Assembly (NCBI GenBank): GCA_038246785.1
Contig: JBBRVP010000011.1
Location: 19,620 to 83,619 of the forward strand
Reading direction: 5' to 3'
DNA from: JBBRVP01 sp038246785
Lineage (GTDB): Bacteria; Actinomycetota; Actinomycetes; Jiangellales; Jiangellaceae
Length of the DNA stretch: 64,000 nt
Position numbers and translations under genes: made by a program. Below, piece by piece: positions 45,812-53,862 of the stretch. Numbering within the stretch: position 1 is the first letter of the stretch; the number at the start of each line of letters is the position of its first letter. Below the pieces are notes generated by a model. The model saw nothing but the letters and a program-made list of their open reading frames with translations, searched no databases and was not told where the DNA came from.

Positions 45812-47526
45812 GCGCTCGTCCCGGTGCGGGACGCCGCGACGTCGGCCGCGCCGGCGCGCAGCGCCGCGGCGGCGCCGCGGTCGACGCCGGATGCCTCGAG
45901 CAGCGACCGGTAGCGCTCCTGCTCCAGCTCCAGGAGCTCCCCGACGCGGGTCGCGAGGTCCATCCGTGCACGGTCGGCCATCTCGCGCACCGCATCGTCT
46001 CCGAACACGGCCTCGAGCAGCCGCTGGCCGACCACGGCCGTGCCCGCGGCGATGCCGACCTCGGCACCGGTGAGCCCGGCCGTGTGTGCGAAGACGACGA
46101 CCATGAGCGTGACGGCCAGCCCGTTGATGCCGAAGCTGAGGAAGCGGGCGGTGCTCCGCTTGCCCCCGGCCTCGGAGCGGATCATGTCGAGGACGCCGCC
46201 CTGCCACGCCCGTACGGCGGCTGCCGCGCGCTCGGGCAACTGCGGCGACGCGCGGGTCAGGTCGCTCGGCGCCCGGGCCAGCAGCGCCCGCCCGGCCGGG
46301 TCGCCCGACCAGGAGCGGCCAGCCTGCTCGGCCGCCGTGTGGGCCGCGTCGCGGACGAGCGCCTCGACGCCGTGCTCGATGGCGACGCCCACCTCCTGCG
46401 CCGGGGCCGGCTGTGGGCGTCCGAGGATCATCGCGCTCACCCGGTCGCGGAAGCGGCCCAGCCGCTCCTCGAAGGAGCGCATCAACTCCCCCGTACCCAC
46501 GAACTCCTGCCACCGGGCGAGCACCTCGCCGCGGAGCAGGCTGCCGTCGCGGCTGGCGGCGTCGACGCCGGAAAGGGCGCTGGCGTACGCCGACCCGACC
46601 GCGCCGGCGAGCGCGTCGACCGTCCGCGCCTGGTCCTCGGCGGCGAGCGCCAGCGGCTCGATTCGCGCGTGCAGCTGGCGCAGCGCCCCGTCGAGCGTGC
46701 GCCGGACGACGTCCTGGCGGGCTTGCGCGTCGGTGGCGAGGCGGTGCAGCCACTCGCGCAGCGGGCGGGCGGCGTCGGGTGGCAGCTCCCCGTCGACCAG
46801 CCTCGACTCCGGCACCACGAACAGGGGCGAGTCGCCGAGCCGCTCACCGGCCAGCAGCCGCGCGAGGTCGCGGCTGACCTCGTCGGCGTCCTCCGGCGCG
46901 ACGCGATCGAGGACGACCGCCACGGCCGCGCTGCGCGAGGCCGCCTCGCGCAGCAGGTCCCAGGGCACGGCGTCGGCGTAGCGCGCAGCCGTGGTGACGA
47001 ACAGCCACAGGTCCGCGGCGGCCAGCAGCTGGTGAGCGAGCTCGCGGTTGGCGGTGACCACCGAGTCGACGTCGGGGGCGTCGAGCAGCGCGAGACCCTC
47101 GGCGAGGCTGTCTACGCCGACCAGGCGCAGCGTGCCCGGGTCGGCCGAGCCCGCGCCGGTCACCCGGGGCAACCCGGGCAGCACCCGGTCGCCGGTGAAC
47201 CACGCCCCGTCGGCGGTGTGGTGGGCGAGCACGGGGGCGCGGGTCGTGGGACGCAGGACGCCCGGCTCGCTCACCCGCGCGCCGACGATCGCGTTCACCA
47301 GTGTCGACTTGCCCGCTCCGGTCGAGCCGCCGACGACCGCGAGCAGCGGCGCGTCGAGGCTACGGACACGCGGCAGCAGGTAGTCATCGAGCTGGTGGAC
47401 CAGCGCGTCCCGGTCGCGCCGCGCGTCGTGAGCGGACGGCGCGTCCAGCGGGAGCGGCAGGGTGTCCAGGCGCACGCAGAGCGCCTCGAGCGCCTCGAGG
47501 AGACGCGCCGACCCCGTGATCGTCAC
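45808..47526 (-). CDS. Dynamin-family GTPase with C-terminal membrane segment (first of pair)
   Basis: A 572-residue GTPase. The P-loop is GGSTGAGKSTL (~65), followed by RPTTRAPVLAHH and a long helical middle. A hydrophobic region near residues 470-510 (FGINGLAVTLMVVVFAHTAG and GIAAGTAVVG) probably touches the membrane. I take GTG 47526 as the start; upstream in-frame residues overlap the divergent YbaK gene. It is translationally coupled to the second GTPase at 45811 by GTGA. Possible roles: membrane remodelling, septation or membrane stress. Confidence 0.8.
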   Translation of the reverse strand: MTITGSARLLEALEALCVRLDTLPLPLDAPSAHDARRDRDALVHQLDDYLLPRVRSLDAPLLAVVGGSTGAGKSTLVNAIVGARVSEPGVLRPTTRAPVLAHHTADGAWFTGDRVLPGLPRVTGAGSADPGTLRLVGVDSLAEGLALLDAPDVDSVVTANRELAHQLLAAADLWLFVTTAARYADAVPWDLLREAASRSAAVAVVLDRVAPEDADEVSRDLARLLAGERLGDSPLFVVPESRLVDGELPPDAARPLREWLHRLATDAQARQDVVRRTLDGALRQLHARIEPLALAAEDQARTVDALAGAVGSAYASALSGVDAASRDGSLLRGEVLARWQEFVGTGELMRSFEERLGRFRDRVSAMILGRPQPAPAQEVGVAIEHGVEALVRDAAHTAAEQAGRSWSGDPAGRALLARAPSDLTRASPQLPERAAAAVRAWQGGVLDMIRSEAGGKRSTARFLSFGINGLAVTLMVVVFAHTAGLTGAEVGIAAGTAVVGQRLLEAVFGDDAVREMADRARMDLATRVGELLELEQERYRSLLEASGVDRGAAAALRAGAADVAASRTGTSA

Positions 47527-47602
47527 GGCCCGATCCTGCCGTCTCGGTGCCCCGATCACACGCCCGCCGCTCCGCGGAGCGAAAATCCACCACGATGGGC
47601 CG

Positions 47603-48133
47603 GTGATCGGACGGCTGCAGACCTCGCCCGCGCTCTCCCGCCCCGACCTGCTCGCGCCGCCGGTCGCCGCCGCTCTCGCGGCGTGGGACGCCGAGGTGCT
47701 CGTCGCCGAGATCGACCCGGCACTGGCCGACACGGCCCGGTTCTGCGCCGTGTACGACGTCCCGCTCGAGTTGTCCGCCAACTGCGTCGTGGTCGCCGGA
47801 GCTCGCGGCGGCCAGCAACGCGTCGCCGGTTGCGTGGTCCTCGCCACCACGCGGACCGACGTCAACCGCGTCGTCCGGCAGCGGCTCGACGTGCGCAAGG
47901 CCTCGTTCATGCGGATGGAGGAGGCGGTCGAGCAGACCGGCATGGAGTACGGCGGGATCACCCCGCCCGGGCTGCCGGCGTCCTGGCCCGTGCTGGTCGA
48001 CGCCGTGGTGCACGCGACGCCGTCGGTGATCGTCGGCAGCGGCGTCCGCCGGTCGAAGCTCGTCGTTCCCGGCGCGGCGTTGAGCCGGCTGCCCGGTGCG
48101 GAGGTCGTCGCCGGCCTCGCGACGCTCGGCTGA
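47603..48133 (+). CDS. YbaK/EbsC-type aminoacyl-tRNA deacylase
   Basis: A 176-residue protein of the YbaK/ProX editing-domain fold. FCAVYDVPLELSANCVVVAG, the RKASFMRMEEAVEQTGMEYG segment and GGITPPGLPASWPVLVD match the family, including the substrate-loop GG-x-P. These proteins clear mischarged tRNAs (Cys-, Ala- or Ser-tRNA) by hydrolysing the ester bond. GTG 47603 is used; the longer frame overlaps the divergent GTPase. It is not fused to a synthetase. Confidence 0.82.
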   Translation: MIGRLQTSPALSRPDLLAPPVAAALAAWDAEVLVAEIDPALADTARFCAVYDVPLELSANCVVVAGARGGQQRVAGCVVLATTRTDVNRVVRQRLDVRKASFMRMEEAVEQTGMEYGGITPPGLPASWPVLVDAVVHATPSVIVGSGVRRSKLVVPGAALSRLPGAEVVAGLATLG

Positions 48134-48329
48134 GGCGCCCGCGCTGCCGCGGATCACGCGTTCCCGCAGGAACGCCAACAGTCCGCGCGCGCGTCGCACC
48201 CACCCCGGACGCTCCGGCGGCACGGCGCTCGGCAGCGGGACCGGCGCCGACCCCCGCGCGGCCGACATGCGCACAGGGTAGGCAGCGCCGCCGCGGTCCG
48301 GCGGCCCGGCAGAATGTCCACTGCAGCGC

Positions 48330-48401
48330 GCGCCCGTAGCTCAGCGGAAGAGCGGGTGCCTTCTAAGCACTTGGTCGCAGGTTCGAATCCTGCCGGGCGC
48401 A
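48330..48401 (+). tRNA. tRNA-Arg (anticodon TCT)
   Basis: Seven-base acceptor arms GCGCCCG (48330-48336) and CGGGCGC (48394-48400) pair, with A48401 as discriminator. The D-arm reads TAGCTCAGC, the anticodon loop is CTTCTAA (anticodon TCT) in a GGTGC/GCACT stem, and the T-arm holds GGTTCGAATCC. CCA is not encoded. Confidence 0.95.
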
Positions 48402-48478
48402 CTCGTCGGCTCGGCCGCCGGCGGATGCGGACCTGCTGGCCGCCGAGGCTGGTGGCCGCCGAGGCTGGTGGGCGCGGC

Positions 48479-49069
48479 TCAGCGCCGGCGCAGCGGGGTA
48501 AGGCTGAGCAGGCGCCGGACCCCGCCGGGTGCAGTGTCGTCGCGCGCCCGCACCGCCCGCAACGCGGGATAGCGGGCGCGGACGGCCGTCTCGAAGCGGT
48601 CGGTCAGGGTCACGTCAGAGGCCGGGCAGTGCGTGCAGGTGCCGCTGAGCCGTACGTCGACCTCGCCGTCGTGCACCTCGAGCAGCGCCACGTCGCCGCC
48701 GTGCGAGCGCACGTAGGCCCCGACGTCGCCGTCGATGACCTCCTGCACCGCCATCCGCAGGACCTCGTCCGGTGATCCGTTCCCCACCGGCGACCACTGC
48801 TCGGGCACCGCCAGAGCTTCCTGGACGGCCGCGCGCATGCGTGGTCCGTCGACACGCCAGCTGGCGGGGGCGCTCAGCCGGATGCGCACCGCTGCGGGCT
48901 CCACCGCCAGCGCCTCGATCGTGCCGTCGTCGAGCAGTGTCTGCAGGCACGCCGGCACCTCGCGGGGCGCTCCGACGAAGTCGAGGACGCCGACGGGGAC
49001 CACCCAGCGCAGCGTGTGGTCGTCGCCGGCGACCGGCTCGGGGTGCAGCGGCACCAACGGTGCGGACAC
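48479..49069 (-). CDS. NifU C-terminal-domain protein in the feo operon
   Basis: A 196-residue protein. The last ~85 residues are a NifU-like Fe-S scaffold with the CxxC in LSGTCTHCPASDVTL. The first ~100 residues are not recognised. The GTG start is one base after the feoB stop, so it is the last gene of a feoA-feoB-nifU unit. In this place many bacteria have the Fe-S protein FeoC, so it may deliver or sense iron for FeoB. That role is inference. Confidence 0.82.
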   Translation of the reverse strand: MSAPLVPLHPEPVAGDDHTLRWVVPVGVLDFVGAPREVPACLQTLLDDGTIEALAVEPAAVRIRLSAPASWRVDGPRMRAAVQEALAVPEQWSPVGNGSPDEVLRMAVQEVIDGDVGAYVRSHGGDVALLEVHDGEVDVRLSGTCTHCPASDVTLTDRFETAVRARYPALRAVRARDDTAPGGVRRLLSLTPLRRR

Positions 49070-49070
49070 G

Positions 49071-51014
49071 TCAGGTCACCGCCCCCACGACGAGCCGCGC
49101 GGTCAGCGCCATCACCCAGGCGAGCACGAACAGGTAACCGAACGCGATCGCCGGCCAGCGCCAGGAGCCGGACTCGCGGCGCAGGACGCCGACCGTCGAC
49201 ATGCACTGCAGGGCGTAGAGGAAGAAGACGAGCAGGGCGGCCAGCACCGGTGGGGTGAACAGCGGCTCGCCGGCTCGCGGGCCCTCGTCGAGGGTCATGT
49301 CCTGCAGGGCCGTCGATGGGTTGTCGGGGTCCTCGGCGGCGGCGACCTGTCCGAGCGTGGCGACGAACACCTCGCGGGCCGACAGCGAGGCGAGCACCCC
49401 GATGTTGATCCGCCAGTCGAAGCCCAGCGGCTGGAAGACCGGCTCCACGAAACGCCCGGCGTCTGCGGCATAGGAGTGGTCGATGACGTACGCCGAGACC
49501 GCGGCGTCGTCCCGGGTGTCGACGCCGGCGGCCCGCAGGTCGGCGGCGCCGCGAGCAGGCAGGTTCAGCAGCAGCCAGAGCACGACCGTCGTCAGAAGGA
49601 TGATCTTGCCGACCTTGCGCAAAAAGGTCTGGCACGCCCCCCACACCGACAGCGCCACCGAGCGCGCCGACGGCATCCGGTAGGGCGGCATCTCCATGTA
49701 GAACGGCAGCAGCGGCCCGCTCCCCCGTCCGATCCGCGAGAATGCCCAGGCCGCGACCATCGCCGACACGGCCCCCAGCAGGTAGAGCCCGAACATGACG
49801 GCTCCCTGCGCACCCACCGGGCCGAGGCGGGTGCCCGGCTCGACGAGCAACCCGATCAGCAGCACGTAGACCGGCAGCCGGGCCGAGCATGTCATGAGCG
49901 GGGCGGCCATCATCGTCGCGATGCGGTCACGCGCGGAGGGCAGCGTGCGGGTCGCCATGATCCCGGGGACGGCGCAGGCGAGCGACGACAGCAGTGCGAC
50001 GAACGCGCGCCCCTCCAGGCCGGCCTTGGACATCACCCGGTCCATGAGGAACGCCGCGCGCGACATGTACCCCACGCCCTCCAGAAGCGACACCAGGAGG
50101 AACAGCAGGGCGATCTGGGGGAGGAAGACGAGAACGCCGCCGACGCCGCCGAGCAGCGCGTCGGACAGGAAGCTGCCCAGCCAGCCGGCAGGGACGTAGG
50201 CGTCGACCAGCGAGCCCAGGTAGCCGAAGAACCGCTCGAGCGCGTCCTGCAGGGGGGCGGCCACTGTGAAGATCACCTGGAAGAACGCGAACATCGTCGC
50301 GAAGAAGACCAGAGTCCCCCACAGCGGGTGGAGCAGGACGGCGTCGACGCGGCGGGTGCGCTCGTCGACCGCCGGCATGACGTAGCGCGCCGCGGACAGC
50401 ACCGAAGCGATCCAGCTGCTCACCTCGCTGGGGCCGGTCGGCGGTAGGACGGGCGGCCTCGACCACGACTGCGGGTCGGGCAGGAGCTCACGCAGCTCGC
50501 TCAGGTCGTGCCGCCGACCCGCGACGACCGACACCACCGGGACGCCCAGCGCGCGGCGCAGCGCGTCGACGTCCAGCGAGCCCTGGCGGCGGGTCAGCTC
50601 GTCGGTGAACGTCAGCACGACGCACACCGGCAGCCCGGTGTGCAGGACATGGGAGAGCAGCCCGAGCGAGCGTCGCAGCGTGGTGGCGTCGAGGGTGACG
50701 ACGAGCCCGTCCGGGGTGTCGACGTCGTGCAGCGGGTCGAGCACGTCGGTGACGATCTGCTCGTCGGGGCTGATCGGGTCCAGGCTGTAGGTGCCGGGAA
50801 GGTCCTCGACCACCACCTCGTGGTCGGCGACCCGGCCGGTGCCCTCGTAGCGCGCGACGGTCACGCCGGGGTAGTTGCCGGTCTTGGCACGCAAGCCGGT
50901 CAGCGCGTTGAACAGCGTCGTCTTGCCCGAGTTCGGGCTCCCGACCAGGGCGAGCCGCGGGATGGCCCTCAGCGTGGCCACCGACGCGCGGCTCTTGGAG
51001 CGGCCGGCGTTCAC
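49071..51014 (-). CDS. feoB: Ferrous iron transport protein B
   Basis: A 647-residue ferrous iron transporter. The N-terminal GTPase shows P-loop VGSPNSGKTTLFNALTG, G3 DLPGTYSL and the NYPGVTVARYEG switch. The C-terminal part has about eight membrane helices with the two Gate motifs (LLSSLACAVPGIMATRTL) and the Cys-containing MAAPLMTCSARLPVYV. GTG 51014 overlaps the feoA stop by four bases. G4 appears as T-F-T-D instead of N-x-x-D, an atypical nucleotide-specificity motif that may alter guanine binding. Confidence 0.93.
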   Translation of the reverse strand: MNAGRSKSRASVATLRAIPRLALVGSPNSGKTTLFNALTGLRAKTGNYPGVTVARYEGTGRVADHEVVVEDLPGTYSLDPISPDEQIVTDVLDPLHDVDTPDGLVVTLDATTLRRSLGLLSHVLHTGLPVCVVLTFTDELTRRQGSLDVDALRRALGVPVVSVVAGRRHDLSELRELLPDPQSWSRPPVLPPTGPSEVSSWIASVLSAARYVMPAVDERTRRVDAVLLHPLWGTLVFFATMFAFFQVIFTVAAPLQDALERFFGYLGSLVDAYVPAGWLGSFLSDALLGGVGGVLVFLPQIALLFLLVSLLEGVGYMSRAAFLMDRVMSKAGLEGRAFVALLSSLACAVPGIMATRTLPSARDRIATMMAAPLMTCSARLPVYVLLIGLLVEPGTRLGPVGAQGAVMFGLYLLGAVSAMVAAWAFSRIGRGSGPLLPFYMEMPPYRMPSARSVALSVWGACQTFLRKVGKIILLTTVVLWLLLNLPARGAADLRAAGVDTRDDAAVSAYVIDHSYAADAGRFVEPVFQPLGFDWRINIGVLASLSAREVFVATLGQVAAAEDPDNPSTALQDMTLDEGPRAGEPLFTPPVLAALLVFFLYALQCMSTVGVLRRESGSWRWPAIAFGYLFVLAWVMALTARLVVGAVT

Positions 51015-51331
51015 GCCGGCGTCGACACCTCGATGCAGCGGGCCTGGACCCGGCGCAGCGCGATCTCGTAGCCCGCGATACGGAAGATGACCGGATCCGC
51101 AAGGGGGGCCCGACGCAAGACCTCCACCTCGACACCCGGCGCGAAGCCCAGGTCGAACATCCGGCGTGCGGTGGCCGGGTCGGCGTCGCCGCCGACGTCG
51201 ACGATCCGCGCCCGCCGACCGCAACCGAGCTCCGCGAGCGTGGTCCGCGCGCTGGCGGCGTCAGATGCGTGCTCGCGAGGCGCGTACGACTCGATCACCC
51301 GCTGCCTGAGGTGAGTCGACACCATCGACAT
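51011..51331 (-). CDS. feoA: Ferrous iron transport protein A
   Basis: A 106-residue SH3-like small protein that works with FeoB. The C-terminal ~75 residues match FeoA (RARIVDVGGDADPATARRMFDLGFAPGVEVEVL). I choose ATG 51331 because GGAGGAGAG is seven bases upstream; the longer frame to 51367 lacks this. It is coupled to feoB and lies 50 bases downstream of an iron box. Confidence 0.88.
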   Translation of the reverse strand: MSMVSTHLRQRVIESYAPREHASDAASARTTLAELGCGRRARIVDVGGDADPATARRMFDLGFAPGVEVEVLRRAPLADPVIFRIAGYEIALRRVQARCIEVSTPA

Positions 51332-51380
51332 GCGCGCTCTCCTCCGATCGGCCCGCAACGTCCGCACCGGACGGTTCGAG

Positions 51381-51399
51381 TAAGGGCAGGCTAACCTTC
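51381..51399. promoter_or_regulatory. IdeR/DtxR-like iron box upstream of feoA
   Basis: The 19 bases at 51381-51399 (TAAGGGCAGGCTAACCTTC) match the DtxR/IdeR consensus TWAGGTTAGSCTAACCTWA at 16 of 19 positions; the right half GGCTAACCT is perfect. It lies 50 bases from the feoA start, on the promoter side. Repression by Fe2+-bound IdeR is the natural reading. Confidence 0.75.
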
Positions 51400-51555
51400 A
51401 TCGAGCATGAGTGGCAACATGTCGCTGGTCACTCCAGCCGGGACGTCGGACGCACCCGCGGCCCGGAGCGCGCCGTAGCGCGGACGTAGCCCGCCGCGCA
51501 GACAGCAGGCCGCCCCACCTCCACCGCCAGGGCCGGGATCCGTGCCAGGGTCGGG

Positions 51556-51864
51556 GTGAGCCGCCGGGTGCCGGCGATCGGCTGCTCAGCCTCGCCGCTG
51601 CAAACCCCGCCACTGCTCGAGGAGGACGTCGTCGCCAGACACCGCAGGCACCGGTCGCGGCTGTCGCGCCAGGCGCTGGGTTGGGCGCTGTTCGCGACGG
51701 CCGTCGCTGTCGTCGTCGTCGTGCGTAGCGGCAGCCCCGCCTGGCAGGGCGTCGCGGTCGGGGTCGGTGGAACGGCCTTGGCCCTGGCCGTGTACGGCCT
51801 GCAGCGATCCGGGTTGATGGACGTCCGCCACCTCGAGGACGGCGGAGACGAGCCGCGCCGATGA
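51556..51864 (+). CDS. Small membrane protein, unassigned
   Basis: A 102-residue frame from GTG 51556 with two hydrophobic segments (LGWALFATAVAVVVVV and GVAVGVGGTALALAVYGL) separated by a short loop and ended by a charged tail. No named family. It ends 22 bases before orn on the same strand. The N-terminal ~28 residues look non-conserved, so the real start may be different. Uncertain but plausible. Confidence 0.45.
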   Translation: MSRRVPAIGCSASPLQTPPLLEEDVVARHRRHRSRLSRQALGWALFATAVAVVVVVRSGSPAWQGVAVGVGGTALALAVYGLQRSGLMDVRHLEDGGDEPRR

Positions 51865-51886
51865 GTCCGCCCTATGGTTGCCGACC

Positions 51887-52489
51887 ATGAACGACCGGAT
51901 GGTTTGGATCGACTGCGAGATGACCGGTCTCGCCCTGGGCACCGACGCCCTGGTCGAGGTGGCGGCGCTCGTCACCGACGCCGAGCTCAACGTGCTCGGC
52001 GACGGCGTCCAGGCCGTGGTCCGGCCACCGGCGCAGGCGCTCGCGATGATGCCGGAGGTGGTCCGCGAGATGCACACGTCGTCGGGGCTGCTGGCGGAGC
52101 TGGCGTCGGGCACGACGCTGGTCGAGGCGGAGCAGCGCGTCCTGGCCTACGTACGCCAGCACGTGCCCGAGCCGCGCAAGGCCCCGCTGGCCGGCAACAC
52201 GGTGCACATGGACCGCGCCTTCCTGGCGCGCGACATGCCCGGGCTCGAGGGGTGGCTGCACTACCGCAACATCGACGTCAGCTCGCTCAAGGAGCTGGTC
52301 CGCCGCTGGTATCCGCGGGTCTACTACGCCGCGCCGCCCAAGACGGGAAACCACCGGGCGCTCGGCGACATCCTCGACTCCCTCGACGAGCTGCGCTACT
52401 ACCGCCGTACGGTGCTGGTGCCGCTCCCCGGTCCGGACAGCGAGACCTCGCGGGCCGTCGCCGCGGAGCTCTCCGAAGCCCGCCGCTGA
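51887..52489 (+). CDS. orn: Oligoribonuclease
   Basis: A 200-residue DEDDh exonuclease that degrades 2-5 nucleotide RNAs and pGpG. The motifs are WIDCEMTGL (Asp, Glu), NTVHMDRAFL (Asp) and NHRALGDILDS (His, Asp). ATG 51887 matches the family N-terminus MNDRMVWIDCEMTG. The tRNA-His gene follows 68 bases later, as near mycobacterial orn. Confidence 0.96.
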   Translation: MNDRMVWIDCEMTGLALGTDALVEVAALVTDAELNVLGDGVQAVVRPPAQALAMMPEVVREMHTSSGLLAELASGTTLVEAEQRVLAYVRQHVPEPRKAPLAGNTVHMDRAFLARDMPGLEGWLHYRNIDVSSLKELVRRWYPRVYYAAPPKTGNHRALGDILDSLDELRYYRRTVLVPLPGPDSETSRAVAAELSEARR

Positions 52490-52557
52490 CGCTGCTCACT
52501 CCGCGCGGGGCTCCGGCTACACTCGTCGCGCCGCCGGCCGAGCACCGGTGCGCCACG

Positions 52558-52633
52558 GTGGGTGTAGCTCAGTTGGTAGAGCACCTGGTTGTGGTCCAGG
52601 TGGCCGCGGGTTCAAGTCCCGTCACTCACCCCA
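52558..52633 (+). tRNA. tRNA-His (anticodon GTG), CCA encoded
   Basis: Acceptor arms GTGGGTG (52558-52564) and CACTCAC (52623-52629) pair with one G-U. The anticodon loop is TTGTGGT (GTG) in a CCTGG/CCAGG stem, and the T-arm has GGTTCAAGTCC. C52630 is position 73 and G52557 supplies the extra G-1 unique to tRNA-His. CCA follows at 52631-52633. Confidence 0.95.
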
Positions 52634-52692
52634 CAGCCCGCAGCGCGGGCGGTACCGGTCGCCTCCGGGCGCTGGGCCCGCTGCCTGCACCG

Positions 52693-53193
52693 TCAGGCCC
52701 TCAGGTGGACCTTCCCGTGCTTCTCCACACCCCGGATGTCGTCCTCGGCCGTGCCGAGCAGGCGGTCGGCGAGCCGCCGCAGCGCGCGCGCCGCCGCCAC
52801 CTCGTCACCGATCTCGGGGACGTCGGAGTCGCGCGGGTTGCGCCGGGTCTCCCCGCGCGCGTCGAGCTGCGCCGCATCCGTACGGAGGACGGCGTGCGCG
52901 CTCGTCGTCCCCTCGCCGCCCTCGAAGAGGTGCAGGTCGACGTGCCACGTCTTGACATGCCACTCCGCCGACCCCGCAGCTGAGGGGGATGGCGAGTCCG
53001 TCCCGAGCTCCGAGCCATGCTGGACGATGGCGTCCGGACCGGGGAAGAACAGTCCCTCGTGCCCGTCGTCCCAGCGCACGGTGTAGGGCGGGGATCCGTC
53101 GGCGTTGCGCACCTCCACGACCTCGCCGTCCCGCACAGGGCCGCTGACCTTGCCCGAAACGACAACGATCCGGTCACCCACTGCTGCACGCAT
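52693..53193 (-). CDS. DUF1918-DUF1876 fusion protein
   Basis: A 166-residue protein fusing two small actinobacterial domains. Residues 1-60 (VGDRIVVVSGKVSGPVRDGE, PPYTVRWDDGHEGLFFPGPD) fit DUF1918. Residues ~78-166 (WHVKTWHVDLHLFEGGEG, EIGDEVAAARALRRLADRLL) fit DUF1876, which has a dsRBD-like fold. Related single-domain proteins are stress- or dormancy-associated in mycobacteria. A universal stress protein gene is next door. Function unknown. Confidence 0.82.
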   Translation of the reverse strand: MRAAVGDRIVVVSGKVSGPVRDGEVVEVRNADGSPPYTVRWDDGHEGLFFPGPDAIVQHGSELGTDSPSPSAAGSAEWHVKTWHVDLHLFEGGEGTTSAHAVLRTDAAQLDARGETRRNPRDSDVPEIGDEVAAARALRRLADRLLGTAEDDIRGVEKHGKVHLRA

Positions 53194-53384
53194 TGCCGCT
53201 CACCGCCTGTCCGCGATCGGCCCCCGCCCGTCTCGGGGTTCCGCCCCAGACAACCCCAACGCCGCACGGTGGACAAGGGGCTGACGGCCTGTCGAGCGAG
53301 GCGACAAAGGGCGCACAGTGACGGTACCGGGGCTCGACTCCGGGACCCCGGGACTGGCGGAGGGCTCCTCGAAGGAGGCTCACC

Positions 53385-53861
53385 ATGGACCGCGCGACGG
53401 AGGACCAGATCCACGCCGTGGTCGTCGGGGTGGACGGCGGCACCGAGAGCGCCGACGTGCTGACCCGGGCGCTCGGGATCGCCGCCGGCCGGCGGGCGCC
53501 GGTGAGCGTTGTGCGGGCATGGGAGCTGCCGGCGACCTCGTGCGACGCGGCGTCGCCGCGTTGGCACTCCTCCCTGGGCGCTGTCATCGACGCCGACACC
53601 CGCCGCCTGGTCGCCACCGCGCAGACGAGCCTGCCCGACCCGGTGCCGGTGCGGGTCCGAGTCGTCGAGGGACCGGCCGGGCCGGTGCTGGTCGAGCTGT
53701 CCGCCCAGGCGCTGCTACTCGTCGTGGGGCCGCCGGCCGACGGACTGCGCCACGACGCCGGGTCGACCGCCTGGTACGTCCTCACCCACGCCCGCTGCCC
53801 GGTGGAGGTGCTCGGCGTAACCCCTGAGGAGCGGGCCGGGCTGACCTCGGCCAGCGCCTGA
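53385..53861 (+). CDS. Universal stress protein (UspA fold)
   Basis: A 158-residue single-domain UspA-like protein. It begins with AVVVGVDGGTESADVLTRAL (beta1-alpha1) and has ALLLVVGPPADGL in the nucleotide-binding position, but the G-2x-G-9x-G(S/T) motif for ATP is not complete. A good ribosome site GAAGGAGG precedes ATG 53385. The alcohol dehydrogenase gene follows one base after the stop. Confidence 0.82.
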   Translation: MDRATEDQIHAVVVGVDGGTESADVLTRALGIAAGRRAPVSVVRAWELPATSCDAASPRWHSSLGAVIDADTRRLVATAQTSLPDPVPVRVRVVEGPAGPVLVELSAQALLLVVGPPADGLRHDAGSTAWYVLTHARCPVEVLGVTPEERAGLTSASA

Positions 53862-53862
53862 C

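Noticed and set aside
51408..51479. 23-codon ATG frame next to the iron box
   Set aside because: No ribosome site or conservation evidence; too short to support.
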